From assembly GCF_008831285.2 (NCBI RefSeq), contig NC_045146.1, positions 20,701,149 through 20,765,148 of the forward strand: 64,000 nucleotides of DNA, written 5' to 3'. The notes beneath the pieces were generated by a model. That model saw nothing but the letters and a program-made list of their open reading frames with translations, ran no database searches and had not been told where the DNA came from. Position 1 is the stretch's first letter. Each line of letters opens with the position of its first letter. A program made the position numbers and the translations under genes. The DNA comes from Nymphaea colorata (Eukaryota > Streptophyta > Magnoliopsida > Nymphaeales > Nymphaeaceae). Positions 23,993 to 35,909 of this stretch are shown here, piece by piece.

Positions 23993-26254
23993 TCAGTGCA
24001 TGGGAGGGCGTGGAGAACGAGGCCTCACCGGTGTTTTAGATGGGCTCACCCTGCACATAGTATTGGATATTAGAAAATATAAACAGGGACACACGCGGAC
24101 ACACACACACGTGGAAACACCCACACACAACTGGACCTTGTTAATACCTTATAGGCAAGGAACCCAAAATGGCACCGCTACAGTTTAGTGCATTGATAGC
24201 ACTTTCGGCCTGAGGAAATTACATAAGCTGTCAGTCTTCAAGAAACATAAAGCAATAAAAAATTCAACAACACTGGAAACAGCAGTTTTAGGAGTAATGT
24301 TTTAGCCAGAAGACATTACTGGCTCTTGGGGTCTGATGAACAAGACTCACCAAATAGTGTTAGCAGGTCCCATTAATGATAGTTGAAGTTTCCAAATTAT
24401 TGATGTCTGTTAATGGCATAAGCATGGCAGAAGAAATAAACCAAGCTCTAGTGAATCTATTTCCTCAAGGTGTAATTGCATAGTTACTACTGCTGGATGC
24501 ATAACCTTCCGGAGAGTATAGATTCCGGAAGTTAGATGTTCTTGGAGGATTGACTATAACATTTGGTGACAATCAGAATCATAAGCACATTTCAGAAGAG
24601 ATACTGATTACCTAGTCATGGAAACTAACCAGAAACAAAATTCTTGAGCAATATCTCCATCCAAAATTTTTATGTTTCCAACTTTTGCAAAAAGTAGTTT
24701 TCTGAGTATGTTAGACAGATGTGAAACAAAAAGTAAAATCATTGACAATGACATTGTACACGTGGCAGTGCCTGATCATGATAATGTTGTAATATGATGA
24801 CAAGTTGACTTTTCCTTTAAATGCAAATAGAAGTGGTGGATGCACATGAGGAGCGAATGAAATACTTGGGTAATCTCAGACACTTGTGGAGAGACATGCC
24901 TGCATGGTAGGATCTAGTTACCTGATGCAGCAGCCGATCATGGATCCAATTACGCATTTTTTAATTTATTTTATTTGATTTTATGTGGACCCAGATCCAT
25001 TAAGATCCAAGTTGTTGACCATGTGCTTGGAGGCCCTACTTAACGGTCGTGTTTTTTTTGCTTTGATCGTCCCTTGATTGATTAATAAAGAATTAACCCT
25101 AATTTCTGTTCATTTACTTTGTTCTTTGCTTCCTCTCTTCGTTCTTTGCTTTCGTTGTGTTCTTTTGCAGGGTTTAGAGCGTGAAACTCTAAACACTGCA
25201 TCATTACCTGTGCCCCTATAGAACAGACGAGAAACAGGTAGACTTTCATTATATGTTACTTCAAGAACAGCACAGAAAATATTGATCCAGGGAATATTGG
25301 AATATGGTAAACAATCTTTCAGGACCACCTAAACAGAATGGAATGCAACAGTATTGCTCTGTTCGACATGGCATCCGCAAAAATGGATTTAACTTCTATC
25401 AAAAAGATAAAGGTGAATAGGCTCCACTTGGGAGAAAGCAAACACATTGAGGAGGATGATATGCCAGAAAGGGAAACTGAATTCATCAACTTAATCCAAA
25501 GTCCTAGCATTGGAACAGATTAGGGGCTCCAAACTGGTGTCTCAGAGTGTGTACCTTTAAGTCTTTAACTATCTTACCTAGTCAATAATGTGTTATTAGC
25601 TTTATCTATTTTGCTGACCACTTGTGCTTATTTTCTTTAATTTCTCTTTTTCTACAGTTTCGGTTATGTACTACATCACATTTCAATTTCACCTTAGCTT
25701 TTGCATTTGATGTTTATATTGTGGGGGTTCAGGGTTACTCTTCAAGAGATTACATTGGAGACAACACCCATGTTTGATTGCTCTAGGAAAAGGTTTATGT
25801 GCATATGTTGGGACCTGGAGTTGTATCCACATGACCCCATTATTCAAGTCAAATTTTCATAATTGAGGTGCATGTCACATGCCATTCTCATATCCATGTT
25901 CACATGACAATAATCAATGCTTTTTAGAACTCACACATTGTAACAATTCAAAATTAGGCATAAGTAGAGCAACACTCACTAATTAATTTTGGGCAGACAG
26001 AGGCCCCCATATTATATTGCCTCTCTAGGGTAATCTAAAGGTACCAAACAGCACAAAGGACAGGAAGATGAGACGATAGAAAAGATACAGCAGAAGGAGA
26101 AGCCGACTGGGGGAAAGGAGAAAGGGAGAATAGAAAAGTGAATCTTTTGAAAGCATATTCTGTATTTTTATGTATATTTTGGCATTTTTGTTTAGTAATC
26201 TATATTTTACAAATCTAGACAACACAAACATGTGTTTGTTTGCTTAAAAGCCTA

Positions 26255-26322
<68 letters not shown>

Positions 26323-28973
26323 AAAATGGTTTGCACCCACATCCACTCACACCCATGTGATATAGCTTGGAGCCATGGAGGCCATGAAGTTGCAAAAAAC
26401 CTATAAGCTGTTTAACTGTTTACTTGCCGCCGACAAGTCCAAGCAGCTTCACTTGCCACATTAAACAAGAAACATCAGGAAGTATCTGGTTTTCATCAAG
26501 ATACTGCACAGACTGGTGCATAAATAATGTGTCTTCAGATGTAGACAGTTTGTATAGTCATTTCAGCATGAAGTAGAAATAGAATCATTATTAAAAGAGG
26601 AAAACAAAATAGCAAAAACGCACTGCTTCCCAATAACATGAATTACAGTCACTATTATCAGTAACTGCAATTTCTTTAATAAAGAATAATATGTTGCATC
26701 TTGGAGTTTTGAGTTAGTTTTCCAGGAGAACTCATTCACAAAACAATACCAGATAATTAACAATCAAAAGCATAACGACTAGCACACATGTTAGATGAAC
26801 ATCAGCATTAGGAGCTTATCGCCAGCATGAGTTGAAGCCCAAAAAGATGCACAGCAGTGAACAATTAACACGTACCAGCACAAACTCAACGAAAGCAATT
26901 CGTGTTGAATGATGGTAATCTCCCAACAACCTCAGCCGGTAAACCTAACCACGTTACCAATTCTTATTGTCCTTCCAGATCATAAAACCAAAGTAGAGCA
27001 AATGCTTAAGATGCTGTTGGAACCACAAAGACTAACCTCTCCACATAGTGACTCAAAAAATAGCTTAACATCTGCTTGGGAGACCTAAAACAGTAAAAAC
27101 AGGAATAAGAAAGAGTTCATATTCCCTACTATAACAGTATTAATAAGCTCAATCCTACCTTTTTATCAATATTAGTGCAATAAATAGTTCTTGTACACAT
27201 TTCACGTTCATCTTCAGTCTGGAGAAAAGTACATCATCAGTTAGAACACGAAACAGACAATGGGAACCAATATGATCCTTGCAGAAGAGGTCCTTTTACC
27301 CGCGGCAAAAAGGATGGGTTAACAGGAGCAATTGCAGTTTTTGAGGGAAGCACTCTCACTGGGTAGTATCCAAGCACAGTACCAGCCAGGCCTAACGCAG
27401 CCTTTGCACCGTCTAAAATGCCACAGACCATAACGGGCAAGAGAATGAAAAAATAAGTATAGAAAAATTGCAGCCACGATGATAAGAAAAAACGCAGATT
27501 GCGCCTCGGTATTTACCTTCATCGAAAAATTCTATAAAAGCAAAGCGAAGAACCGAGTTTGGGTCACCACATACACGGCAGTCAACAACCTTCATTCAGA
27601 AGAACAAGCAACTTTCAGAAAAGAAATACCAATATACGTATGTTGGAAAAACAAGGTAGCTTTAAGACTCACGTGTCCACAGTGACTAAAGAGAGCTGCA
27701 AGCTGCTCCTCCGTCACCTAGATAAACATCAAAAAGACGATCCTCAGCGTCGATGTACTCGAGAAAAAATTGCCAAATTGGCTATTTTAATACCCAAATA
27801 TGGCCAATAAAGCAACGGAAAACATAGAAGACTAACAAAGGATATGTAAAATCAGCGAACCCTTGAACTCGGTGGTGGATGTATTCCCATAACATCCCGC
27901 GCCAATATTAACACAACAATGATTTATGTTTTCATGTGGTTGCAGAAACGACAAATAAAGGGTAAACGCCGCATATATACCAACAGAACAATGGCAGAAA
28001 GAGCACACAATCAGTTCACAAAGACATGAACAAACTAGAAAACACGGAACGTGTAGATGGTAAATGTTTCTGCTAATTTCAGTGAAGTTAGAACTCAAAT
28101 ACCAATCATAGAAAGCAAACTTTTCAAGAGAACCAATCAAGTCATTTGAGACAGACCTGGTGGTCGATATCAGAAACATACACGGTTCTCCGAATAATCT
28201 CCTCCCTCTGAGCCATACTCGTCCTACTGTTCATCCGTCTCTTCCCTTGATTATAGTTGTTCTTCTTCTAATCGAATTTGAAGGAAGTATCAGCCATAAA
28301 TTTTGCAAAAACCCTCTCTTTTGTCTCGACAAGCAAAAAAAAAAAAAAAAAAAAAAAAATCCAGTTCTGTCCCCACCTTTCTATGGTTTCCGTTTCCACT
28401 ATTATTGCTCTGCAGCACAAATTTGTTGGTAAAAGGAACACCCGATCCAGGAACAAACTCCTCTGCCATGGGGTTGAGCTTCGATAGAAGATCCACCAGG
28501 TCCCTCATGTCCCGTTTAAACCCGTCGCCAGCCTCAACCGTACCATTCTCGTGTAACTCCACCCCATTAGATCGATGCTGGTGGTCGTCCACGAGAGCCT
28601 CATGCTGCGACCCCTGCAAACCGTTGTCCGTCACCAAGTCCTGCTTGGCGACCGAGGGCTTCTGATTGCCTAGCGCAGCCTGCGGCAGAGATGCCGGCGG
28701 CGTTGCCCTCTGCTGCAATTGCTGCACCTTCAACCTGAGGTCCGCATTGTGCAGCTGACCGTGCGCTTGATGCAGAGGCACACCACCAGGGCGGCCTAAA
28801 TTAGGGAAATGCTTAGCCTTCACCTCCTCGTGATCAGTCATGGATGGTGACGACGACTCCGCCTCGGCCGTCTCGAACCCGTTCGCCTGGACGTCTTCCC
28901 CGAAATTCCGGCCAGAAGGCGATGATCCGGAGTTCATCCCCAGACCGACGCCCGCATTCTCCACCACGGCCAT
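23993..28973 (-). CDS. CID11: Poly(A)-binding-protein-interacting protein, CID11/CID12 type
   Basis: Ten minus-strand exons: 28377-28973, 28157-28267, 27673-27717, 27517-27589, 27300-27412, 27159-27218, 27037-27084, 26876-26944, 24148-24209 and 23993-24050. They total 1236 nt and encode 411 residues. Exon 1 codes a disordered N-terminus with a PAM2 motif, LNPMAEEFVP (about 166-175), which docks to the MLLE domain of poly(A)-binding protein. Exon 2 adds a basic KRR stretch resembling a nuclear signal. RRM1 (about 226-305) carries TVYVSDI and FAFIEF; RRM2 (about 323-400) carries TIYCTNI and IAFVEF. The C-terminus ends RSPRPPMH, as in the family. The first in-frame ATG after an upstream stop gives the start. 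Intron 8 is 2.7 kb and holds a solo LTR and a TA microsatellite; the other introns are about 75-450 bp. The protein probably links mRNA binding to poly(A)-binding protein. CID11 and CID12 share this architecture, so the symbol is approximate. Confidence 0.95.
24923..25203. mobile_element. Solo LTR in an intron
   Basis: A 281-bp segment begins TGATGCAG and ends CTGCATCA, a perfect 8-bp terminal inverted repeat of TG..CA type. It is flanked by identical TTACC pentamers at 24918-24922 and 25204-25208, the 5-bp duplication left by LTR-retrotransposon integration. It contains a TTAATAAAG poly(A)-like signal at about 25080 and a hairpin GTTTAGAG..CTCTAAAC near the right end. No internal domain, primer-binding site or second LTR is present, so recombination between two LTRs most likely removed the rest. 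It lies in intron 8 of the CID-type gene. Confidence 0.8.
26256..26320. repeat. (TA)n microsatellite, ~65 bp
   Basis: An uninterrupted alternating TA run within intron 8 of the CID-type gene, likely length-polymorphic. The DNA directly to its right (TTGCACCCACATCCACTCAC) resembles segments near 6740 and 45347, pointing to a dispersed repeat. Confidence 0.95.
28335..28359. repeat. A25 homopolymer in intron 1 of the CID-type gene
   Basis: Twenty-five consecutive A on the plus strand, read as T25 in the transcript, within a 109-nt intron and starting 17 nt after the 5' splice site (first intron base 28376). It is not the acceptor polypyrimidine tract, which lies about 65 nt further on. Confidence 0.9.
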
Positions 28974-31589
28974 GGCCTCCAAGGGATCGATCGCTTCCTT
29001 TTATTCCACTTCTTCCCAAGCTTCTCTGGGCTCCAACTCCACCTCGTCAATCAACACATTCTCTCTCTTTTTTCTTTTCCCTCTTTTTGCGGGTGGAGGC
29101 TGGAAATGCAGTGGTGCAACGAGGAAAAGAGAGAAAATAAGAAGACGGAACTCAACCTCTGAGAGACCGTGAACAAGACGGGAGCGGATTAGTCCGTCTT
29201 GGCTATTGCAAATGCCATTGATCGTCTTCCTGTGAACTGACCTCCCGAAGGTTCAAACTGGCGAGAGAGAGGGGAATTAGAAGAAAGCTCTCTCTCTCTC
29301 TCTCTCTATGAACCGTGGCATACCATCTAAATGCCGATGTAGCTGTAGCGCATATATGATATATGTCATCCCATCGCATCTTTTTATTTTTATTTTTCTA
29401 TATCAATTCATTATATATATATATATGTATATGACATTTACGTGAATTGAATGCATTTAACTTTCGTAACCGAATTGTAATCTACCAACAATTGTATTCG
29501 CACGAAATCCAAGGAAACTAACAGATTCATCTTCTGTTAACAGGACTCGTTATAACTTGCCAATGCCAAAAGACTAGGATAGATCATTACGCCTTCTGTT
29601 AGTGTTGTTAAGAGGCGTCTTGTATAATTAATAGCAAAAACTTCAAGATTTTTAGGCACCAAATTTTAATTTTCGAGCTCACTTTTGGACTAGGAGGAAA
29701 AAAAGATGTTCACGGGTTTGAAAGATATACGGATATTGACCATCAGCAATACGAACTTGGACTTCGTCATCATCATCATTCTCCTCTTCTTCTTCCATAT
29801 GCAAGTTGGGTTGAACTTAAAAAAAATATTGAGTTATTTTTTTTCTCTTTGGTCTAATGGAACCTTTTGTTGGCAGACTTTGAAGTCCCCTTATAAAATG
29901 AAAGCTCAAAACCAAAAGGTTTTCTTGAATCCAAATGCTCTTGTTGTCCAAACCGAACGGCATTAAGAAATTTGTCGCCTGACAATAGTTTATCCCCTAA
30001 ACGGTCGTTTTGCTACCTTTTTGTACGCATGATTTTAGACCAAAGCTTGATTGAAATTAAGTATTTGTTTGCAACCGGACCCAACTCAAGTTTCCAGTCC
30101 AGCCCCTCTTATGCATCCTACTCTCTACTACCAGAAACGCACATTAAAAATTAAAACTCACAAATCTATTGGCCACGCCTCTCATTATATATATATATAT
30201 GCAACGCACACATGTTTAATAATAAAATATAATCTTAACCGAGTCGTTCTCTGACTTCCGAACCTCTGTCCTTACTTTCGCGTCACCGTCACCACCACCA
30301 TCATCATAGTTATAATGAGACATCACATGAACTACCACCATACATCATGACTACCAGCGTACATCACATGAGCCACCATCATACATAACATCCGTGATGC
30401 ATACGTGGCGGATCGGCGGATCCTTTTTTTTTTTTTTTTTTTTGCCTTTCCATACTTCGGTTCTCCGCATGTGAAGAAGGCCATCGGGCATGTGACACTT
30501 GTCGATATCCTGTAAGCTGCCCACCTGTGGCTTCTCCGTCGTCGATGCCTGTCCCCATCATCATCATCATGCTTCCATCCACGAACATGCCATCAATCAT
30601 GGATGCGAATCTATGTTAATTTTATTTTCAAAGGTTGCATAAATGCAAGTTATTCCATCATTATGTTATGAGACTTACTTAACCATTGCAGTGAAGATGA
30701 AAGGTAGCATTCATATGTAATGTAAACTCTGGCTTTTAGAGAGAGAAAGAAAGGTATGGTGTTGGGTATTGATGGGCACTTGAAAACTTGCTAGCGCAGG
30801 AGATTGAAGAAACCTTCAATGCCAATGGGAACTTTTGAATGTGATCTGTGTGATAACGTTTGGTAGAATATTCAAAAAATGGGCATGAAATGAATCGTTT
30901 TTTAATGTACTCCATGAACTCGTTTTTTTTTTTTCTAACAAAATTGCTAAGCAAAAAAAAAGTTAGGAACTGAATCAAATATTATTTTAGAAGGTCCGTT
31001 AAGATTGCAAAAGGCGCAATTTCATGAACAACAAGTGGAGAAGGGAATTACGGAACGACAAAAATTTAATGCCTATTTGACCCAACAAACAGGCGAATTC
31101 AACTGTTCTTATCAGTCTGTTGACCACGGCCCTGGTTTTGATCTGAACACCTGCCATTACTTTTCCCGTTGCAATTGGCAATGTACAAGTTCCACACGCA
31201 CGAATAATTCTTCCATCAACGCGAACAATTGTCTATGGCCGTCTAGTGTACACCAACCTCTTCTCCAAATCGTCAATTCGATAGATGAATTTGAGAGTTA
31301 TTCATCTTTTCAAAAAATTGAAAAACAAGATACACACGTAACACTTTATAGTTATCAGTTAAATTAATTTGACAAATCATGATTAATGTATATGTATCTC
31401 ATATTTACTCCGGCCGTTTAAGTTGTTTCCAATAATAATTGTCAAACTTGCGTAGATATAATGGTCTAAGTCGTGAAGCGTGTACGCGGTCAGAAAATAA
31501 AACGTCTGATGTACGCATGCGTCGCGATTTGAATGTCAAACACAGGTGAGGGAGTCGGTTTGACGTGGTAAAACGAATGCTATGTGTCG
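28974..31589. other. Leader/promoter side of the CID-type gene and spacer
   Basis: Directly upstream of the minus-strand CID-type start lie its probable 5'UTR and a (CT)n run (about 29289-29308). Beyond it the DNA is AT-rich with a T run (about 30423-30443), TA microsatellites, and a run of short degenerate repeats around ACATCACATGA..CACCAT (about 30318-30386). No exon is supported. Confidence 0.45.
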
Positions 31590-33130
31590 CCGAGGCGCGG
31601 TTCATTTTTCAAATGGAGTCTGGTGGCTACTCTGAAAGGAGCTCATGGCTGCTCTGGTGGAGGAAGAAAGCCGATGGCGTTTGGTGCTAAAATGGCCGGC
31701 GGAAGGGAACAGCAATACAAACTACTTTCAGTTCAGAATGCGGTGACGGAGAGAAGGGCCAAGAAATCACGTCACCATGTTTCAGTAATAGTTTTATTAT
31801 GAGCTTATGGCAGCATTCGATCGCTCTCATTCCCCAAGAAAGAAGGCGCGGATCGGATTCGCGACTTTCGTCCCATAGCATTGTGCAATTCTCTCTACAA
31901 ATTCATCTCTAAGTGCCTACCCAACCAATTGAATGAAACCTGTTCTTCAAAGGATTGTTAGCTCAAAGCAGGGTGATTAGTTCGTTTTCAGGCGTGGGCT
32001 CCGCGAAAGGAATCCTCTTTCTCCTTTGTCTCCTTATCCTGATCATGGAGATGTTTTCTCAACTAGTCAAGTCGAAAGCAGATCTTGGTCTTATTGAGGT
32101 CCCAAACATTACAAGGGTTGGTCGCTGTCCTCCGCTTTTGGCTTTCGCTGATGATGCTCTACCATTTCTTTCAATTAAACAACTGCTGGAGGGAATGGCA
32201 AAGTGTACGGGGCTCAGTGTGAAATGCCTCCAAATCTTTCCTCTAATTTTTTTTGAAACGGACAGCTTGCTGGCCTCCAATTTGGAACACATTTTTGAGC
32301 TGCCAAGAGGGGTCTTTGCCAGCGATAGACCAGGGTCTCCCACTGTTTTGTGGCCAACTTAAAGAGGAGTCGTGCTACTCTCTTACTCAAAAAGTTAGCA
32401 AAAAAAGGCTAGGAAAGCGGTATTAATACTTCTTATGCAGGCAGGTTATGCCTTATGCGGTATGCCGTGCAAAATGCGATTAGTTTTTGGTCCTCTGTCT
32501 TTCTTCTTCTTCTTCTTAGTAAAGTTGTGAAGCAGCTTTTCACAGTTATGGCCCCATTTCTATGGGGAGGAAGCAATCAGGGTGAAGGCAAGCACCTGAT
32601 TGCTTGGAAGGAGGTGCTGGGCTCGTTATATCACTGAATGGATTGCCTTAACATAGATGAAACCATCAGGTTTGAATTTTCTCGGTATTTCACTTTTAAG
32701 CAAGTTATTGATTGAGACGTTTACCTTGACCCTGTCTTCAAGGATTTCTTACAAGAGGAGGGGCTGGGGAGATCTTCTGTTGGCTCTTGCAGTGACACAA
32801 TCCTTTTCAATGGGAGAGAGTGAAGTATGGAGCCATATTCGCAGGAAATTCAAGGTGGAGAAATGGAGGAAAATGCGTTGCTGGCCTGCTTGCTTCCACT
32901 CTGACTCTGTGGTTTGGGGGATTTGGAGGTTAAGGAATGCATTGGCTCATGGGGATCCTCATAGACAATCTTTGGAAGGGGTGCTTGGAGATGTGGTTTT
33001 CTATTTTGAGGCATGATCTCTAACCAAAAGCAGTGGCTCAGATGGCTGAGAGTAAGAGAGCAGCCAGCTTAAGGCAGACGCCCGCTTTGTGCTTCTCTCA
33101 CTAATTTCAGCAACATTTTTGTGTCGAGTC
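31590..33130 (+). mobile_element. Decayed LINE (non-LTR retrotransposon) fragment
   Basis: Frames broken by stops and shifts carry LINE polyprotein remains in collinear order. Around 31810-31950 there is sequence like the reverse-transcriptase entry region (FRPIAL-type, read with frameshifts). At 31955-32362 an open frame contains LIMEMFSQLVKSKADLGLIE and the catalytic motif FADD. At about 32557-32616 is FLWGGSNQGEGKHLIAWKE, and at about 32905-33015 WGIWRLRNALAHGD, both typical of the C-terminal region beyond the polymerase. The stretch between the palm entry and FADD is shortened, so there are internal deletions. No endonuclease domain, 5' end or poly(A) tail was found. The copy is inactive. 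Confidence 0.75.
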
Positions 33131-33313
33131 CGCATCTCACCTGTAAATCCTGCTTCAGACGTCCTATCTCTGTCCACCCATAACTAATTTTGGTTCGCTT
33201 CTCACTGGTTTTTGTTAGTGAGCCCCACTGTAGCTGTATCTGTATGTGTGGGACTCACACATACGTAACTTGTAGTTCTATTCTCACATAATTTTACTGT
33301 TATTTCGAAACCT

Positions 33314-33535
33314 CAATATACCTATCAACTACTGAAGTGTAATTATAAATATTTACAATGTAATATGCCTTTTTATCAGAACAACTATGTCATGAAAAGT
33401 ACTTGACCTTAATATACTCGTCAACTAGAGTGTAATTATAGCATTTACGATATAATATTCTTCATTACCAGAACAGCTATGTTATGTTGTACAATATTCC
33501 TTATTACCAGAACAGCTATGTTATGAAAAGTAGTT
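33314..33535 (+). repeat. Short tandem repeat array next to the LINE
   Basis: A unit of about 97 bp (CAATATAC..CAACTA..AGTGTAATTATA..CAGAACAACTATG) is followed by a diverged second copy from about 33411 and a third partial copy (TTATTACCAGAACAGCTATG) from about 33490. Confidence 0.65.
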
Positions 33536-35583
33536 GCATTGCACAAATAGATACTTCTTATTTTAAGAAGGAATGAGAACTTCACCTTGTTTAAGAAGTG
33601 TGTCTATATATTTTAGTTTCATGGTTTTGGTGGAAATCAAAGGACCTGACAAGGTCAGTGGGTAGGTGCATATATAGAAGAATATTCTGATGGGCTAGCT
33701 TTTATACTTTTGCAAACTAAGAAGTTGTCTATTGCACTCTTTTGAGTTTGATGGAAAACATACTTCTCCTTTACATATAACCTTTCCTTTTCTTGAGATT
33801 CATCAATGGGTCCCCACTACTTCTTGTGTGATGCGTGAAGGGAACTTTGGGTGTTTAGTTTAGGAAGGTTGATCTCTCTCGCTCTACAGAAAGGAACTCG
33901 ACGAAAGCATTGGAGCTTACAAGCACAAATTCATGTTGATTATTGAATCTTCATGCTGGCAAATGTTACAATCTTGCGATTAACATTTTTTTTCTCTTAC
34001 TGGACGATAAGTTGGGTGGTGTTTATTTCACTGAAATCTGCGGTGATTCATGGATTTAAGGTCAGACCCTTTCCCCAATCCGATTGTAAATCTATGATTT
34101 GTAATATGTAGCATGGACTTAAAATCCATACTATTGAGATCATCAGTTTGTTTAAACTAACACATTTCAAAACACACCTTTGTATGTAACCTTAAATTTA
34201 AGATTCAAAGCTATTATACGCAATTAAAGTGTTTAATAAAATGGTGTGTGCGTGAGAGAGAGAGATTAAAATAATCAATATCAACAAGCACATTTGTTCG
34301 TGGCCGATAAGTTAATTTTTGACGTTGGCCTTTTTTTTTCCCCCTTTTGGAGGGCTGAAATTCCTCATGCCATGGGAGTTTAAAGCTGTGTCGGCGCAGA
34401 AAAAAGTCATGCCTCCTATACATATATGAAATTAAACAACCTACAGATACATTTTCATTTCATCCAAAGGCAGTTTTGGATTTGGCCCTCATAAACAATT
34501 AATCAAACTGACTCCGACGTTTTACTTTTCATTCAGTTTTTTATGCGCTAGCTTACCTACCTCTCCTACAATTCATTTTACTAACTTTGTTAATTGATCA
34601 TTAATTGTGACGAGGCAATTGGTCAAAAAGGCTTAACTTTAAGATTGATAAATGCATGCAGTGTCAGCTATTCGAGTGTGAAAATTAATCAATCGGTTTT
34701 GATAAAGTAGGTGAAATTAGATCAGCAATATATTGGCTATAGCAGGATTCAATATGCGGATCAGCATTCCAATTCCGAATGCAGCATATGCAAGCTAGAT
34801 ATTAGCTTTGCTAATTTAATTCCAATATAGGGAAAGTTCATCTTAGTGACTTCTGCATATTAAATTATATAGACGTGATCTAGCGATTGATTTTAAATTT
34901 CTAAAATGTGGCAAGTAAACAGGATATTATCGCATTTCAAAACTTGTATTTCGTGAAAATGTCAAGGACAATATCATTGAAGAACTTATTATATCAAGTA
35001 AATGACATGCCTTAGAGTTACATAGATATTGCCTTCTATATATAAGCTTTCATTGGAAGCCAATGAACCTTTTCAGTATAAAGTTAAACAATGGCGCCCA
35101 AAAAAATACTAAACATATGGAGTAACTCTAAGGTTTGGGATCTTACTTTTTAGTAAAAACGACAGAACGGTTGAAAAGTTCAAAAAAGAGAGAAAAAAAA
35201 CAAGCTTATTTGAATTGGACAGCATTTTGCATTTTTTAAGTGCAGCTAGCTTTTATGCTTGTCAATCACTTTTTGAATAGATTTCCCATTGTAATGGTAG
35301 ACCAAATGAAGTATTTACTTGCAACAGAGACAGAGATTTGGGGGAGTCACATACTAGTTGCCATTAATCCTTATAGAAGTTTATTTTCTTCTTAATGTTA
35401 TGTATCCGAAATCAGGTCGTTCCAAGGTCTATTTAGTACTTCTCCAGCTATATGCATAATGTATCTGGTCTTGCGAAAATTCTTGATATATTGATGAGAG
35501 TACATTGACAATCAAACGAAGAACTCTCGACAACCTTATAGGTTTATGCCAATTTTAAATATTTTTGCAACTTCTAAATTACA

Positions 35584-35709
35584 AAAGCTCTATATCCCCT
35601 TCTTTCCTTCTCCTTCATCACCATCATCATTGAAACACAAATCAGGTGCTTTATTTAAAAAAAAAAAAAAAAGAAATGTTGAATGTTCGAGGTTTGCAAC
35701 GATAGTTTG

Positions 35710-35759
<50 letters not shown>

Positions 35760-35908
35760 CGAAAGCTCTTCATCCTCCTGTTTCCTTCTTCGTCATCAGC
35801 ATCATCATTGAAACACAAATCAGGTGTTTTATTAAGAAAATACAATGTGAATGATCGAGGGTTTGCAGCGATATCTCGGTACATCATATATATATATATA
35901 TATATATA
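35584..35908 (+). repeat. Tandem duplication with terminal TA tracts
   Basis: Two copies (about 35584-35756 and 35762-35908) share AAAGCTCT..TTCCTTCT..CATCATCATTGAAACACAAATCAGGTG and a following GGTTTGCA(A/G)CGATA segment, and each ends in a TA microsatellite (35713-35754 and about 35886-35908). The duplicated unit therefore included the microsatellite. Confidence 0.75.
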
Positions 35909-35909
35909 C

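Noticed and set aside
26256-26320. CRISPR-like or regulatory array
   Set aside because: It is a plain TA dinucleotide run; no CRISPR-type spaced repeats occur in this plant DNA.
28303-28665. Plus-strand frames over the CID-type first exon
   Set aside because: They are shadows of the minus-strand PAM2-containing exon and run through the A25 tract.
33030-33110. tRNA-like segment (GTGGCTCAGATGGCTGAGAG)
   Set aside because: No T-arm GTTCRANNC box or acceptor pairing follows, and it lies in the LINE tail.
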